From positions 57,722 through 121,721 of the forward strand of contig DAIDIE010000006.1 in assembly GCA_027459505.1 (NCBI GenBank): DNA of 64,000 bases, given 5' to 3'. The notes beneath the pieces are model-generated. The model ran no database searches and was not told the origin of the DNA. It saw only the letters and a list, made by a program, of their open reading frames with translations. The position numbers and the translations under genes were made by a program. Every line of letters starts with the position of its first letter. The first letter of the stretch is position 1. This stretch comes from Acidobacteriota bacterium. GTDB lineage: Bacteria; Acidobacteriota; Terriglobia; Terriglobales; SCQP01. Shown in pieces: positions 19,089 to 28,650 of this stretch.

Positions 19089-22000
19089 ATGAAGGAAATG
19101 TTTCCGCGTTCCCAACGATTGAGAGGTTGCATGAGTGCCGGCAAAAACAACACGAAAACCGGGGCAGGAGAGCAAATTGCGGCATTGGCCGCCTCACCAG
19201 TTCCGGCGGTAAGCGGGTGGTTTTGCGCAGCGCTGGTTTGCGCGGCGCTGTTCACGGCGCCGCTTTGCGTCACCGCAACGGCAGCGACTGGCGCGCCAGC
19301 TCCGGCCCCGCGCAGCGCCATTCTCGATAGCCTGCCCCGGCTAGCCAGCCAGAACGCTTTCAGCGCCGCTGTCACGCGCAGCCGCAGCCGCGGAGATCTC
19401 GCCGGCGCCGCCTGGCTGGAGGCCTTTTATGGCAACGCGGCCGCCAAGCTGGCCGCTGCACGGGATATTGCCACCGCCTTGCGCAGCAAGCCCAACGATG
19501 CCCGCGCGTGGTTTGTTTGCGAGTTCATTGAGGAGCAGAACGGGCAAGCAGAGCAGACAAACGCCGCCGCCCTGCGCGTGCTGCAACTCGCTCCCAATGA
19601 TGTGGCCAGCGAACTGCAGGCACGCACCCTGGGAGGTACGCTGGACGAGCAGGGCCGGGCACTGCTACAAGCCGCACCGGTGCTGCGCGAGATTCTCGCC
19701 AGGCCGCTCTCCGATCCCGATACGGCGTACATGCTGGGCCGTCCGCTGCTGGCCCTGGTTGGCGCGCCCGGCGTGCCTCTTAGCGCGAAAAACGCCGCGC
19801 TGCTGAGCGGCCGCCTCACCGCCTGGAAGCTCTACGGACCGGTGGGGGACTGGCGCAATCTCGGTTTTGACCGCACCGCCCCCATTGAGACGCAGGCCGG
19901 CGCGTTCGCCTCCAACCCGCGCCTCGCGCCCCAGTACGTGCAAACCAACAATGGGGCGGTGTCCATTCCCGAAGACTGGGGCACGCAGGGCATGGATTAC
20001 GCGGTGAGCTATATCCATGTACCCACCACCGCCACGTATCTGCTGCGCAGCTACAGTGACGCCTCCCTGGCGATCAGCATCAATGGGGTGCGCGTGCTGC
20101 GCAATGACCGGCGCTCCAGCTACCGCTCCGCGACCAGCAGCGTGCGCTTGCGTCTGCAATCGGGCTGGAACCGGCTGGTGATCAAACTCGCAGGCAATGA
20201 CGACCGCAGCTTTGAGGTTTTGCTGCGGCCAGAGAGCGGCGCCGCAGCTTACCTGGATACCGCGTCCGCTCCCGCCGGCATGAATCTTGCCGGGGCACCC
20301 CGTCCGCAGTCTTCTCCGCTCACGCTGCGCGCCTGGGCGGACGGGGCGCTGCATTCGGATCCCAAAGATCCGGTCGCCCTGTGGGCACGCGGGACGGTGA
20401 GGGAGCAGGATGAGAATGCGGAAGGCGCACGCGTCGACCTGGCGGCCGCCACCGCTCAGGCCCCCAACTGCGCGCTGGCCTGGACCCGGCTGGCGGAGGC
20501 CTACCGGGCGCTTCCCGACGCCAGCTCCAGTTGGAGCAATGCGCGCGCCAGTGAAGCAGCGCACGCCGCCCTCAAGGCCGATCCCCGGGCGCTTGCCGCG
20601 CGCGCCACGCTCGGCCACATCGCCGCCTCACAAGGGCGGGCGATTGATGCCATCAAGCAGTTCACACAATGCACCGGCCGCGGCTACAGCGACTGCGACT
20701 GGGCGCAGTTTGCCGCCGACAGCCGCCAAGGCTGGATTCCGGAAGCGCGCACCGCCCTGCAGCATGCGGTCGCGGCCTCCGGCTCCTATTGGTCGCGTCT
20801 GGTCCAGGCACTCTCGTTTTATTACGACCAGGGCGACGCGGCGCAGGCGCAATTGCTGCGGCGCCGCCTACTGGCCGACCCGCGCGCGGCTCGCGAACTC
20901 GCCGGCTTTGAACTTGGACATGGCCGGCCCGCTGAGGCGGCGCGGCTGCTGAGCACGGCCATGAAGCTGGACCCTTCCAGCGCCACCCTGACCCGGCAAT
21001 ACCTGATGGCGCTCAACAACTCCGGCCAAGTGGCCGCCGCCGAATCGGCCGCGCAACAGGCGCTGCGGGATTTTCCTTACGACTGGCGTATCGCCCAGGA
21101 GGCTAGTGAAATTGCCAACCGCAAGGGCCCGCAAGCCGCCATCGCCACCCTGCGGGCCAACGACTACAATCGTGGCGCTCTGCGCAACGAAGCCGATTTC
21201 CTCGCCGGCAACCGCTTCTGGATGCCCTGGTACCATTCCGCCCAGTCGGTCATCAAGAATGCGCCCGGCAAAAAGCAGTACCCCAACGCGTCGGCCATTC
21301 TTGTGCTCGACCAGATGGTGGACCGCGTCAACCCCGACTCCACGCGCGACGCCTATATACACCAGGTCTACCGCGTGCTCGACTCGGTGGGCATCGAAGC
21401 CCACGGTCAGCAGAGCATTCCCGCCGGCAGTGACCTCATTACCCTGCGCACCATCAAGAAGGACGGCACCGTGCTGTTGCCGGAAAACCTCAGCAACCTG
21501 AGTTCGGTTTCCATGCCGGGGCTGGCCCCGGGCGATTTCATCGAGACGGAATATGTCATGCACCTGGGACAATCGGATGTCGTTCCCGGAACCCTGGACA
21601 ACAGCATGTTTTTCGTCTTTAGTTCGTCGAAGGAGCCCTATCACTACTCCGACTACATCGTGCTGTCGCCCAAAAACTATCCGCTGAAGGTTGAGCAGGC
21701 CCGCTTTCCGGAAAAAATGACCGAGCGCCAGATCGGCAATTGGGTCTCGCGCGAGTGGCTGATTCAAAAAACCCGCATCGTCGATGTGGAACCCGATATG
21801 CCACCGCAACAGGAACTGGTGCCCAAGGTCTGGATCAGCAGCCACCTGACCTGGAACGAAATCGGCAGCTATCTTGCCGATCAGCTCTACACGGCGGAAC
21901 GAACCACCGCGGAAATGCAACGCACCGCGCAGCGGGTGACGGCCGGCAAAACCGACCCGATTCAGCGCGCCGATGCGCTCTACCAATGGGTAGCCCAGCA

Positions 22001-23036
22001 TATCCAGCCGATGCAGATGCCCATCCTGAGTCCGCCACGGCAGAGCTTCACGGATGGCAGCGGCAGCCGTATGGCCGTCTTTATCGGCCTGTTGCACGCG
22101 TCGGACACACCCTTCAACCTGGTCTTCGCCCGTGCCGCGACCGATCATTCCTCAACCCAGATTCCCAGCCTTTACGGCTACCAGTTGCCGCTCATTCGCG
22201 TTCCCGGCGCGAACGGGAAATACGGCTGGTACGATCTGCTCGGCACGTACGCGCACCTCGGTTTCATCTCGTCGGCCATTCGCGGCGGCCAGGCGCTGGT
22301 GATCAACCCCCATGGAGGAGTGACGCTTACCCAGGTGCCCAACTTTGTCTCACCGGAAGACGGCTACATGGCCGCAGTCGAGGCCCAAGTGCAGCCCAAC
22401 GGCGACGCCAACCTGAACCTCACCCTGACCTTCCATGGTCCGCTGGCGCAAAACCTGCGCCAGTCGCTCAGCAGCGCGCCCCCGCAGCTGTTGCCGCAGC
22501 TTTACCAAAAGCTCATCCTCAACAGCTATCCCAATGCCACCTCCACCGGTGGCAGCATTGATGATCTGGCCGCCCAGAATCACGCGCTGGTGATCCATCT
22601 GCAAGGTACCGAGCCGGGCTTTGTGCGCGTGGAAGATGGGCACTGGGACATTCCCGAGCTGGCGCCCCCGGTGGACGTCACGAGCCGTTACGCGACCTTG
22701 CCATCCCGCGAACACCCTCTAGTCATCAATGGCGACGCCCTGGAACAGACCCAGGTCACCGTGCACTTCCCCGCTCAGTTCGGAACCCCACAGGCGCCCG
22801 GTAATGTGGATACCAATAACGACTTTGGACATTACCAGGTCGTCTACAGCACCTCGCCTCACGAGTTGCGTTTTGATCGCACCATGCTGCTGCGGGGCAA
22901 CTACATCACCCCCGCGCAGTACCAGCAGTTCCGCGCATTTGGGAGCGCGATCGCCGCGCAGGACGCCCTTCGTGTCAGCGGCGCCACCGCCGGCGTGGTA
23001 AGCTCATTGCCGTCCGTTACGGGCGCGGCGAAGTAA
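19089..23036 (+). CDS. Secreted TPR / DUF3857 protein with degenerate transglutaminase fold
   Basis: A 1315-residue paralogue of the preceding protein with the same order: N-terminal hydrophobic segment (GWFCAALVCAALFTAPLCVTA, about residues 40-60), TPR-like repeats, DUF3857 (about 740-870) and a transglutaminase-like fold (about 950-1070). The catalytic signature is lost. The segment aligned with GDCKDKASLLIAML reads DGSGSRMAVFIGLL, placing Ser991 at the Cys position, and the segment aligned with FNHAIVYV reads YQLPLIRV, with no His; the Asp in WYDLLG remains. It is therefore probably a non-catalytic partner. ATG 19089 directly follows GGAGAGGCG; an overlapping GTG sits three bases earlier. 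It is separated by 20 bases from the first gene and by 25 from the next, so all three look co-transcribed. Confidence 0.82.
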   Translation: MKEMFPRSQRLRGCMSAGKNNTKTGAGEQIAALAASPVPAVSGWFCAALVCAALFTAPLCVTATAATGAPAPAPRSAILDSLPRLASQNAFSAAVTRSRSRGDLAGAAWLEAFYGNAAAKLAAARDIATALRSKPNDARAWFVCEFIEEQNGQAEQTNAAALRVLQLAPNDVASELQARTLGGTLDEQGRALLQAAPVLREILARPLSDPDTAYMLGRPLLALVGAPGVPLSAKNAALLSGRLTAWKLYGPVGDWRNLGFDRTAPIETQAGAFASNPRLAPQYVQTNNGAVSIPEDWGTQGMDYAVSYIHVPTTATYLLRSYSDASLAISINGVRVLRNDRRSSYRSATSSVRLRLQSGWNRLVIKLAGNDDRSFEVLLRPESGAAAYLDTASAPAGMNLAGAPRPQSSPLTLRAWADGALHSDPKDPVALWARGTVREQDENAEGARVDLAAATAQAPNCALAWTRLAEAYRALPDASSSWSNARASEAAHAALKADPRALAARATLGHIAASQGRAIDAIKQFTQCTGRGYSDCDWAQFAADSRQGWIPEARTALQHAVAASGSYWSRLVQALSFYYDQGDAAQAQLLRRRLLADPRAARELAGFELGHGRPAEAARLLSTAMKLDPSSATLTRQYLMALNNSGQVAAAESAAQQALRDFPYDWRIAQEASEIANRKGPQAAIATLRANDYNRGALRNEADFLAGNRFWMPWYHSAQSVIKNAPGKKQYPNASAILVLDQMVDRVNPDSTRDAYIHQVYRVLDSVGIEAHGQQSIPAGSDLITLRTIKKDGTVLLPENLSNLSSVSMPGLAPGDFIETEYVMHLGQSDVVPGTLDNSMFFVFSSSKEPYHYSDYIVLSPKNYPLKVEQARFPEKMTERQIGNWVSREWLIQKTRIVDVEPDMPPQQELVPKVWISSHLTWNEIGSYLADQLYTAERTTAEMQRTAQRVTAGKTDPIQRADALYQWVAQHIQPMQMPILSPPRQSFTDGSGSRMAVFIGLLHASDTPFNLVFARAATDHSSTQIPSLYGYQLPLIRVPGANGKYGWYDLLGTYAHLGFISSAIRGGQALVINPHGGVTLTQVPNFVSPEDGYMAAVEAQVQPNGDANLNLTLTFHGPLAQNLRQSLSSAPPQLLPQLYQKLILNSYPNATSTGGSIDDLAAQNHALVIHLQGTEPGFVRVEDGHWDIPELAPPVDVTSRYATLPSREHPLVINGDALEQTQVTVHFPAQFGTPQAPGNVDTNNDFGHYQVVYSTSPHELRFDRTMLLRGNYITPAQYQQFRAFGSAIAAQDALRVSGATAGVVSSLPSVTGAAK

Positions 23037-23061
23037 TCCCTAAAGGCGAGCAGGAGCGAAG

Positions 23062-23397
23062 ATGGTCAACCAAAAGCCAACATTCCGCCTCCCGCACCTG
23101 GCCGCGCTGCTCGTTGTTTTCCTGGTAACGGCCGGCGGGCAGACGATCAAGATACGCCGCGTTCACGCGCCCACCTACGCCACCTACACCGGCTACGTGC
23201 GGGTCTTCTCTCACGTGGCGATCACGGTGCGTGCTGAAAACAACATCTACGTGCTGAAGACCTTCTCGCTTTCGCCACGCCTGCGGGAAAAATACACCAA
23301 CCTCCACCTGCAGTGGGGCGAGAAGATCAAGGTGTACTACCGCACCCGCGACAACGTCGCCCTGAAGATCAAAGCGAAGTGGCTCGCAGGAAGCTGA
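23062..23397 (+). CDS. Small exported protein of unknown function
   Basis: A 111-residue product that I do not recognise. It has an N-terminal hydrophobic segment (LPHLAALLVVFLVTAGGQ, about residues 11-28) that may be a signal peptide or anchor, and a basic, beta-rich remainder (TGYVRVFSHVAITVRAENNIYVLKTFSL, then GEKIKVYYRTRDNVALKIKAKW) that looks like a small barrel of OB or SH3 type. The ATG follows GCAGGAGCGAAG, a good ribosome-binding site. Close spacing with the DUF3857 pair suggests it works with them. Confidence 0.7.
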   Translation: MVNQKPTFRLPHLAALLVVFLVTAGGQTIKIRRVHAPTYATYTGYVRVFSHVAITVRAENNIYVLKTFSLSPRLREKYTNLHLQWGEKIKVYYRTRDNVALKIKAKWLAGS

Positions 23398-23459
23398 GCG
23401 CGCGCTTGGCCGCTGCCGCTCCCTACCAACAACCGGTACCTGACAACCTCACAGCGTGG

Positions 23460-24077
23460 TCAGGCTGCCCGGCGCAGTTCGCGAACATGGCGCCAAATCC
23501 AAAGCGCCGCCAGCAGCGCGAGCGCGGCCACGATCACCAAGTCGAAGCGATGGAAGTAGACTCGCAGAATGTCCCAGTGCTGGCCCAAACGGAACCCAGC
23601 ATAAGCCAGCGCCCAGCACCAGAAAACCGACCCCAGGAAGGTGTAGAGGTTGAAGCGCCCAAGCGGCATGCGTGCGATGCCCGCCGGCAAGGCGATAAAG
23701 GTCCGGATGACAGGCAGCAGGCGAGCAAAAAACACGGTTGCGTCGCCAAAGCGTTGAAACCAGTGTTCAGCCAGATCAATGTCGCGCCGCGATACAAGCA
23801 CCATGCGCCCATAGCGCTCCGCCAATGGCCGTCCGCCGGCATGTCCCACCCAATAGGCCACATCCGAACCCAGGTTGCACCCCAGCGCGCCAATCACCGC
23901 GATCCATGCCAAGTGAAAGCGTCCGGTGAAGGCCAGGTAGCCCGCAAACGGCAGAATCACCTCGGAAGGCAGCGGAATACAGGCTGACTCAATCGCCATG
24001 AGGAGGAGAATGCCGGCATAGCCCATGGTGGATATGACGGTGATGATCCAGTGGCTGAGGGCGCCGAGTAGGTTCAT
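23460..24077 (-). CDS. DedA-family membrane protein
   Basis: A 205-residue inner membrane protein of the DedA/VTT family, whose members act in undecaprenyl-phosphate or phospholipid translocation and membrane homeostasis. Visible marks are the acidic ESACIPLPSEVILPFAGYLA near residues 29-48, GCNLGSDVAYWVGHAGGR (the G.....YW.G....R pattern), FARLLPVIRTFIALPAGIARMP (the FxRxxPxxRxxxxxxaG motif) and FWCWALAYAGFRLG. Length and motif order are normal. It converges with the small secreted protein gene. Confidence 0.93.
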   Translation of the reverse strand: MNLLGALSHWIITVISTMGYAGILLLMAIESACIPLPSEVILPFAGYLAFTGRFHLAWIAVIGALGCNLGSDVAYWVGHAGGRPLAERYGRMVLVSRRDIDLAEHWFQRFGDATVFFARLLPVIRTFIALPAGIARMPLGRFNLYTFLGSVFWCWALAYAGFRLGQHWDILRVYFHRFDLVIVAALALLAALWIWRHVRELRRAA

Positions 24078-24189
24078 GTGTGCGCGAGAGCAACCCGGGG
24101 AAAGGGCTTGCGGGTTTCAGCGGAGCTTAGAGGGTGCGAGCCGGCGTGGCAAAAAGTCCGGCTGAGTACGCGGCATTTAGCTCTTAGCT

Positions 24190-24411
24190 TTAGCTTTCGA
24201 CGTTAAATTCAGCGGCCTCTTGGGTGTAGCCGGGCAGCGGCTTGTTTTCGTCATTCATACGGATCTTCACCCGCAAGGTCTGCTCCCCTTCCACTTTGCG
24301 CAGGATGGCATAGTGATCGAAGAGCTCCGCATAAACGCGGGTAACCAAGTAGTGAGTACCGCTGGCGTCCTCGCGCCAGACCTGTCCGGGGCTGATTTTT
24401 GCCTTTGCCAT
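24190..24411 (-). CDS. Small hypothetical protein
   Basis: A 73-residue soluble protein, MAKAKISPGQVWREDASGTH and onward, with SPGQVWRE, YLVTRVYAELFDHYAILRKV and a charged middle. It resembles short conserved proteins with a GQVW start, but I cannot name a function. A start two codons upstream (24417) is equally possible. The stop TAA is followed by a second in-frame TAA two codons later; the spacer there contains three TTAGCT units. Confidence 0.55.
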   Translation of the reverse strand: MAKAKISPGQVWREDASGTHYLVTRVYAELFDHYAILRKVEGEQTLRVKIRMNDENKPLPGYTQEAAEFNVES

Positions 24412-24638
24412 AAACATCGCCGCGCGTGGGTGCGCGCTGCCAACAGTGTAGCAGTCCGGCTGGCATTCCACCCAACGGGAGCGCCCCGCCGAGGGTTGGG
24501 CAGTGCTGGCGGGCGGTGGCTGCCTCAAACGGCACTATGCGCCTTTTTCCCGTCGCAGCAGCGAGGGCGGATGTTAACGTGAAGATGGAAGGCGAAAGCC
24601 AGTTGTGTGACAGTGCAACGCTGATTGGAGCCGAGCTT

Positions 24639-25529
24639 ATGAAAATCGCATTTCTCGGGACCGGCATCATGGGCGCCCCGATGGCCGCCAACCTCGCCAA
24701 AGCGGGACATGACGTGACAGTTTGGAACCGCACTCCGGAGCGCGCGCAGATCGCCGGTACGCGGCAGGCGCCCACGCCCTCAGCCGCAGTGGCCGATGCC
24801 GAGGTGGCCTGGTTATGCGTGAGCGATCACCACGCGGTCGAGCAGGTTCTGTTTGGCGCTGATGGTCTAGCCGCGGGCGCTCCCGCCGGACTGATCGTGG
24901 CCGACTCCAGCACCATCCTGCCCAAGGCGACGCGCTCGTTTGCCACTCGCCTGGCAGCGCAGAAGGTGACCTACTTCGATTGCCCGGTCACCGGCTCCAA
25001 GACAGGAGCGGAAAACGCCGAACTGGTCTTCATCGTGGGTGGTCCCAAAGCCACCGTCGATCAGTTGCAGCCCCTCTTCGGCGCCATGGGCAAGAAAGTG
25101 ATTTACATTGGCGAGACCGGCATGGGCGTCTCCGCCAAGTTGGCCATGAACCTCAATCTGGCGCTCATCTATGAGGGCTTCGCCGAAGGCCTGATGCTGG
25201 CGCAAAAAGCCGGTGTGCAGCCGGAACAAATGATCGAGCTGATTGGCGCCTCGATGCTGCGCTCCGGCGTGGTTGAGCGGAAGGGCCCCGCCGTCCTGAA
25301 GCGCGATTTCAGTCCGCAGTTTCCCCTGCACTTGATGCTGAAGGACATTCATCTCATGCTGGAGCAGGCGCGCGAGCTGCGCGTAAAGCTGCCGGCGCTG
25401 GAAACGGTCGAGGAAGTTTATTCCATTGCCGCCGAGGAAGGCTTTGCGGATCAGGATTTCGCCGCCACCCTGCTGCTACTGGAAAAATGGGCTGGTCTCA
25501 ACGCCGAAGCCCGCTCCGCGGCAGACTAG
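24639..25529 (+). CDS. NAD(P)-dependent beta-hydroxyacid dehydrogenase (HIBADH/GLYR family)
   Basis: A 296-residue oxidoreductase of the 3-hydroxyisobutyrate dehydrogenase family. The Rossmann fingerprint is MKIAFLGTGIMGAPMAANLA at the start, followed by VWNRTPER, which suggests NADPH because a basic residue follows the second strand. The substrate motif DCPVTGSKTGAENAELVFIVGG and the catalytic Lys167 in GVSAKLAMNLNL are present. The pattern is close to glyoxylate/succinic-semialdehyde reductases. ATG 24639 is fixed by the fingerprint and GGAG upstream, though the frame is open to 24426. A 9-bp hairpin follows. Confidence 0.9.
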   Translation: MKIAFLGTGIMGAPMAANLAKAGHDVTVWNRTPERAQIAGTRQAPTPSAAVADAEVAWLCVSDHHAVEQVLFGADGLAAGAPAGLIVADSSTILPKATRSFATRLAAQKVTYFDCPVTGSKTGAENAELVFIVGGPKATVDQLQPLFGAMGKKVIYIGETGMGVSAKLAMNLNLALIYEGFAEGLMLAQKAGVQPEQMIELIGASMLRSGVVERKGPAVLKRDFSPQFPLHLMLKDIHLMLEQARELRVKLPALETVEEVYSIAAEEGFADQDFAATLLLLEKWAGLNAEARSAAD

Positions 25530-25555
25530 CCGCACAACCTGTGCCAACGACTCGC

Positions 25556-25581
25556 CTGGTGACGAAGTCGGGCGTCGCCAG
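25556..25581. terminator. Possible terminator hairpin
   Basis: CTGGTGACG pairs with CGTCGCCAG (one wobble) around an 8-base loop between the convergent dehydrogenase and membrane-protein genes. No T-run follows, so function is uncertain. Confidence 0.35.
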
Positions 25582-25673
25582 CGGTGCGGGACCTAAACGG
25601 CAACCCCGGACCTTCGCTACGGCTTCGGCCTGCGATTTCGAACTCGAAAGCAGTTCGACTCGGCCCTGGCACG

Positions 25674-27527
25674 TCAGGACCGTTCCCAAACCTGCCAACG
25701 CGGGCCCGCGACAATCAGCCGCCAGCCATGCCGCAAATATTGCGGCAGCGCTGGGCCGGCGGCCAGCCCGGCATAGCGTACGTGGTAGCGCCGCAGCCAG
25801 CGTTGCGGATGGCGTTGCAGGTCAACGAGGTCCTGGCGGAGGCGCGCCCGAAAGCGCTCGCGGCCGGCGGGCAACGTCCAGGGCAGCTCCGAATGAATGC
25901 GCTCCTGCCGGCCCATATAGGCGTCCAGCACCCGCTTTTGCGCGACCTCGTCGCGCCCCGCTTGCAGGTATATATTCAACGCGATGCGCTCCATCCAGTC
26001 CTGATTGGTGAGGCGCGGGTTGAGCAGAACGGGGTCGCCGCTGAGGGGCTGTAGCCCGGCGCGAATCACGGCCAGACGAACAAAACCCGGATCGCCGCCA
26101 GCCACCGCGCCGGCCTGGAGAAGCGGGACAGCAGGAACGCGCGGCAGCGCAGATGCCTGCTTGCCGTTCTCCGGGAACTGCGCGCTCCAGGTCTGCCATT
26201 GTGCTACAGCCCGGCGCGCATCGCGGCTTTCAGCGGCTTGTAACTGGCGCAGAAAAAGGCCGCTTGTTACCACGAGCACCAGCAGGGCGGCGAAGATCCA
26301 CGCGCATCGTTGGCGTGCCCTCGCTTGCAGCCGCGTCCAGGTCCTCAGCAGCAACACGATCCAGAGCAGATACAAAAGCGGGTTGCGCACGTACAGCCAG
26401 TGAAAGTCCTGCATCTCCAGGCCAAAGATGATGGGCGGGAGGAAGAAAAGCAGCCACGCCGAGAGGCACGTGCACCACAGCGGCAACAGGTCGCGATCCC
26501 GCCGCCACAACCATGCCAGGCTGAGCCCATAGAGCAGCAGATTACCGGCGTGAAAGGGCTCATGGCGGAAGCTGGCGACAAAGAGCCCGTTGCGGTGCAG
26601 CCAGTCCATGCCAGAATGCCTAATCCATTGCCACAGCAAGGCGGGCGCGCCCAGCGCACCTCCGCCGACAGCGATTGACAGCCAAAGCTTTGCACTTCGC
26701 TGGGTGGCGGGTTCATCTGACCGTAACCGCCAGCAATTAAACAGCACAAGCAGCGCCAACGCGCCCAGCACAGCGGTCCAGAGATAAAACATCACGTAAA
26801 ACGTGCAGCCAAACGCAGCCATGGCCGCCAGCGTGCGCTGCCAAACCTGCCGCTCGCGAGCGCGCCGGGCCAGCCATAAAAACAGAAACAGGTAACCCAG
26901 CCACAGGCCCGGGCTGAGCACATCCCACTGGTGAAAAACCGGGGGGTAGGGCAAGCGCCAAAGCGACGCCCCATGGGTAGCGTTCCACAACAGGCCGGCT
27001 TGGGACAGCAGCGGCGTATAGCGCATCACCCCGCAGTCGAAGATCCAGAGCAGAGCGGCGGCCGTCGCCAGGAGCGCTGCACGGCGAGCCGCGCGCCCTC
27101 GCATCTCACCATGACTGAGCACATGGTTCAGATACAGGTAGAGCGGAACAGAGGTGACCAACGCCGCCTGAAGATTCCAAAGCGCCGTCAAACCCGCTGG
27201 GCCGGCATGGACAAGCCGCGCCAAAAGGGTGGCGGGGCTGAAAAGCAACCATCCATAGGGCGAAGGCCAACCATGTTTCCGTGCCAGCGCCAGCACTTGC
27301 AGGTAAATCCAGCCGTCATGGTTCGGAATCCAGAACCAGGCTCCATAGTGCAGGCGCGCCCAAACATTGGGGAGCACCGTCAGGCAGACGGCGCCGACAG
27401 CAACCAATAAAAGCCCCGTCCAATACCAGCCTGAGCCCGCAACGGACCTTGGCGGCGTTTGCCTGGGCCGCTCGCCGGCAGCGGCAGAACCAGACGTCTC
27501 GAATTCAGGATAAGCATCCGCCGTCAT
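25674..27527 (-). CDS. Large polytopic membrane protein, possible lipid-linked glycosyltransferase
   Basis: A 617-residue integral membrane protein with about ten to twelve hydrophobic segments, beginning with WYWTGLLLVAVGAVCLTVLP. The first periplasmic loop has FWIPNHDGWIYLQVLALARKHG, an acidic loop position like that of GT-C fold glycosyltransferases (mannosyltransferase/ArnT type), and a later loop has YPPVFHQWDVLSP. No family can be named with certainty. The C-terminal 150 residues are soluble and basic. ATG 27527 is preferred; a GTG 30 bases upstream is also in frame. It is divergent from an FkbM methyltransferase, which is compatible with a role in surface glycan assembly. Confidence 0.65.
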   Translation of the reverse strand: MTADAYPEFETSGSAAAGERPRQTPPRSVAGSGWYWTGLLLVAVGAVCLTVLPNVWARLHYGAWFWIPNHDGWIYLQVLALARKHGWPSPYGWLLFSPATLLARLVHAGPAGLTALWNLQAALVTSVPLYLYLNHVLSHGEMRGRAARRAALLATAAALLWIFDCGVMRYTPLLSQAGLLWNATHGASLWRLPYPPVFHQWDVLSPGLWLGYLFLFLWLARRARERQVWQRTLAAMAAFGCTFYVMFYLWTAVLGALALLVLFNCWRLRSDEPATQRSAKLWLSIAVGGGALGAPALLWQWIRHSGMDWLHRNGLFVASFRHEPFHAGNLLLYGLSLAWLWRRDRDLLPLWCTCLSAWLLFFLPPIIFGLEMQDFHWLYVRNPLLYLLWIVLLLRTWTRLQARARQRCAWIFAALLVLVVTSGLFLRQLQAAESRDARRAVAQWQTWSAQFPENGKQASALPRVPAVPLLQAGAVAGGDPGFVRLAVIRAGLQPLSGDPVLLNPRLTNQDWMERIALNIYLQAGRDEVAQKRVLDAYMGRQERIHSELPWTLPAGRERFRARLRQDLVDLQRHPQRWLRRYHVRYAGLAAGPALPQYLRHGWRLIVAGPRWQVWERS

Positions 27528-27699
27528 AAGCGAAGTGTTCCGCAGGATGCGCTCCACGCAACGCGATCAGGGATGATCGCGATTATATGACGTGAGAGGA
27601 CAATACTTCCGCGTGAGAAGCGCTGGGCGGAGTCCCGCCGGAAGCGGCCTTCGCAAAAATCCAATGAGGCGGTGCGGCGATCTATGGGATGCTACCCCA

Positions 27700-28563
27700 A
27701 TGCGGGCTCTCACCAGGCTCTTTCGCAGCACGGCGTGGCGCCTGCGGTCGGCGGGACCGCGGCGCTGGATTGAAATCGAGACCGCCAATGGACGGCTTGC
27801 CGTCGACAGCAAAGATTGGCTGATCGGCAAGACCCTCTATGTCCGGCGCTCCTTCGAACTGGACCAAATTCATGCCGTCTGCTCCTGGCTGCGCACACAA
27901 GGGTATTTGTCCGGACAGGGGACCATCCTTGATGTGGGCGCCAATATTGGCATGATCGGTATCGCGCTGCTGCGTTTCGGCTATTGCGGTCGCGTGCTGG
28001 CTTTTGAGCCGAACCCGGCGACCACGGCACTTTTGGCGCACAATGTTCAACTCAACGGACTTGCGGACCGGGTGAGAGTGTACCCGGTGGCACTCTCCGA
28101 TCATGCCGCTGGGAGCGCCATGGAATTATCCCCTGACAACTCGGGAGACCATCGCGTCCGCACCGGGAACCACGCCGGTGGCTTCTATGGCGAGGAACGG
28201 CGGGCGACGATTGCGATTCCCACTGAACGGCTCGACACGATCATCGAGGGGCTGCCACAGACGGAGCGTAGCGCCATCGAACTGGTCTGGGCGGACATAC
28301 AAGGACACGAGCGGCAGTTCCTGGAAGGCGGACACCTCCTGGGCAAGCTGCGCGTGCCGGTGGTAAGTGAGTTTTGGCCCTACGGACTGGCGCGAGCCGG
28401 AACTACTCCGGAGCTGTATCTCCGCACCGTCCAGGGCATGTTTCAGAGTTTCTGCGTGATCGACGGCGATGTCGGGCCAACGCAGCCAATCGGCGCCATC
28501 GAATCACTGTTTGCCGCGTATGTGGAACCGCGCCAACAGGGATCGGTATTGCTTTTGCCATGA
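27700..28563 (+). CDS. FkbM-family SAM-dependent methyltransferase
   Basis: A 287-residue methyltransferase of the FkbM type, often O-methylating sugars in glycans or secondary metabolites. SAM motif I is ILDVGANIGMIGIALLRFG, the acidic residue after strand 2 is in VLAFEPNP, and the C-terminal FkbM part has ERLDTIIEGL and ELVWADIQGHERQFLEGG. ATG 27700 is preferred to an in-frame ATG at 27664 because the earlier sequence is Arg/Pro-rich noise; neither has a clear ribosome-binding site. Its divergent neighbour is a GT-C-like membrane protein. Confidence 0.85.
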   Translation: MRALTRLFRSTAWRLRSAGPRRWIEIETANGRLAVDSKDWLIGKTLYVRRSFELDQIHAVCSWLRTQGYLSGQGTILDVGANIGMIGIALLRFGYCGRVLAFEPNPATTALLAHNVQLNGLADRVRVYPVALSDHAAGSAMELSPDNSGDHRVRTGNHAGGFYGEERRATIAIPTERLDTIIEGLPQTERSAIELVWADIQGHERQFLEGGHLLGKLRVPVVSEFWPYGLARAGTTPELYLRTVQGMFQSFCVIDGDVGPTQPIGAIESLFAAYVEPRQQGSVLLLP

Positions 28564-28650
28564 GCACCCGGCGCGCGCGGCTCTTCCGGCTGGAACAGCC
28601 GCACTCCGCCTCAGTCCGCCTCACTTCGCCGGGCTCTACGGACAATTACA

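Noticed and set aside
20868..22148. A 426-codon minus-strand frame in the second DUF3857 gene
   Set aside because: No domain features, and the sense frame is continuous over 3.9 kb with paralogue similarity.
19089..23036. The second DUF3857 protein as a degraded pseudogene
   Set aside because: The frame is intact over 1315 codons with a good start and domain order, so loss of catalytic residues alone does not make it a pseudogene.
28564..28650. Remains of a LacI effector domain after the HTH gene
   Set aside because: Only 87 bases separate the stop from the neighbouring gene, far too short, and no frame there resembles the domain.
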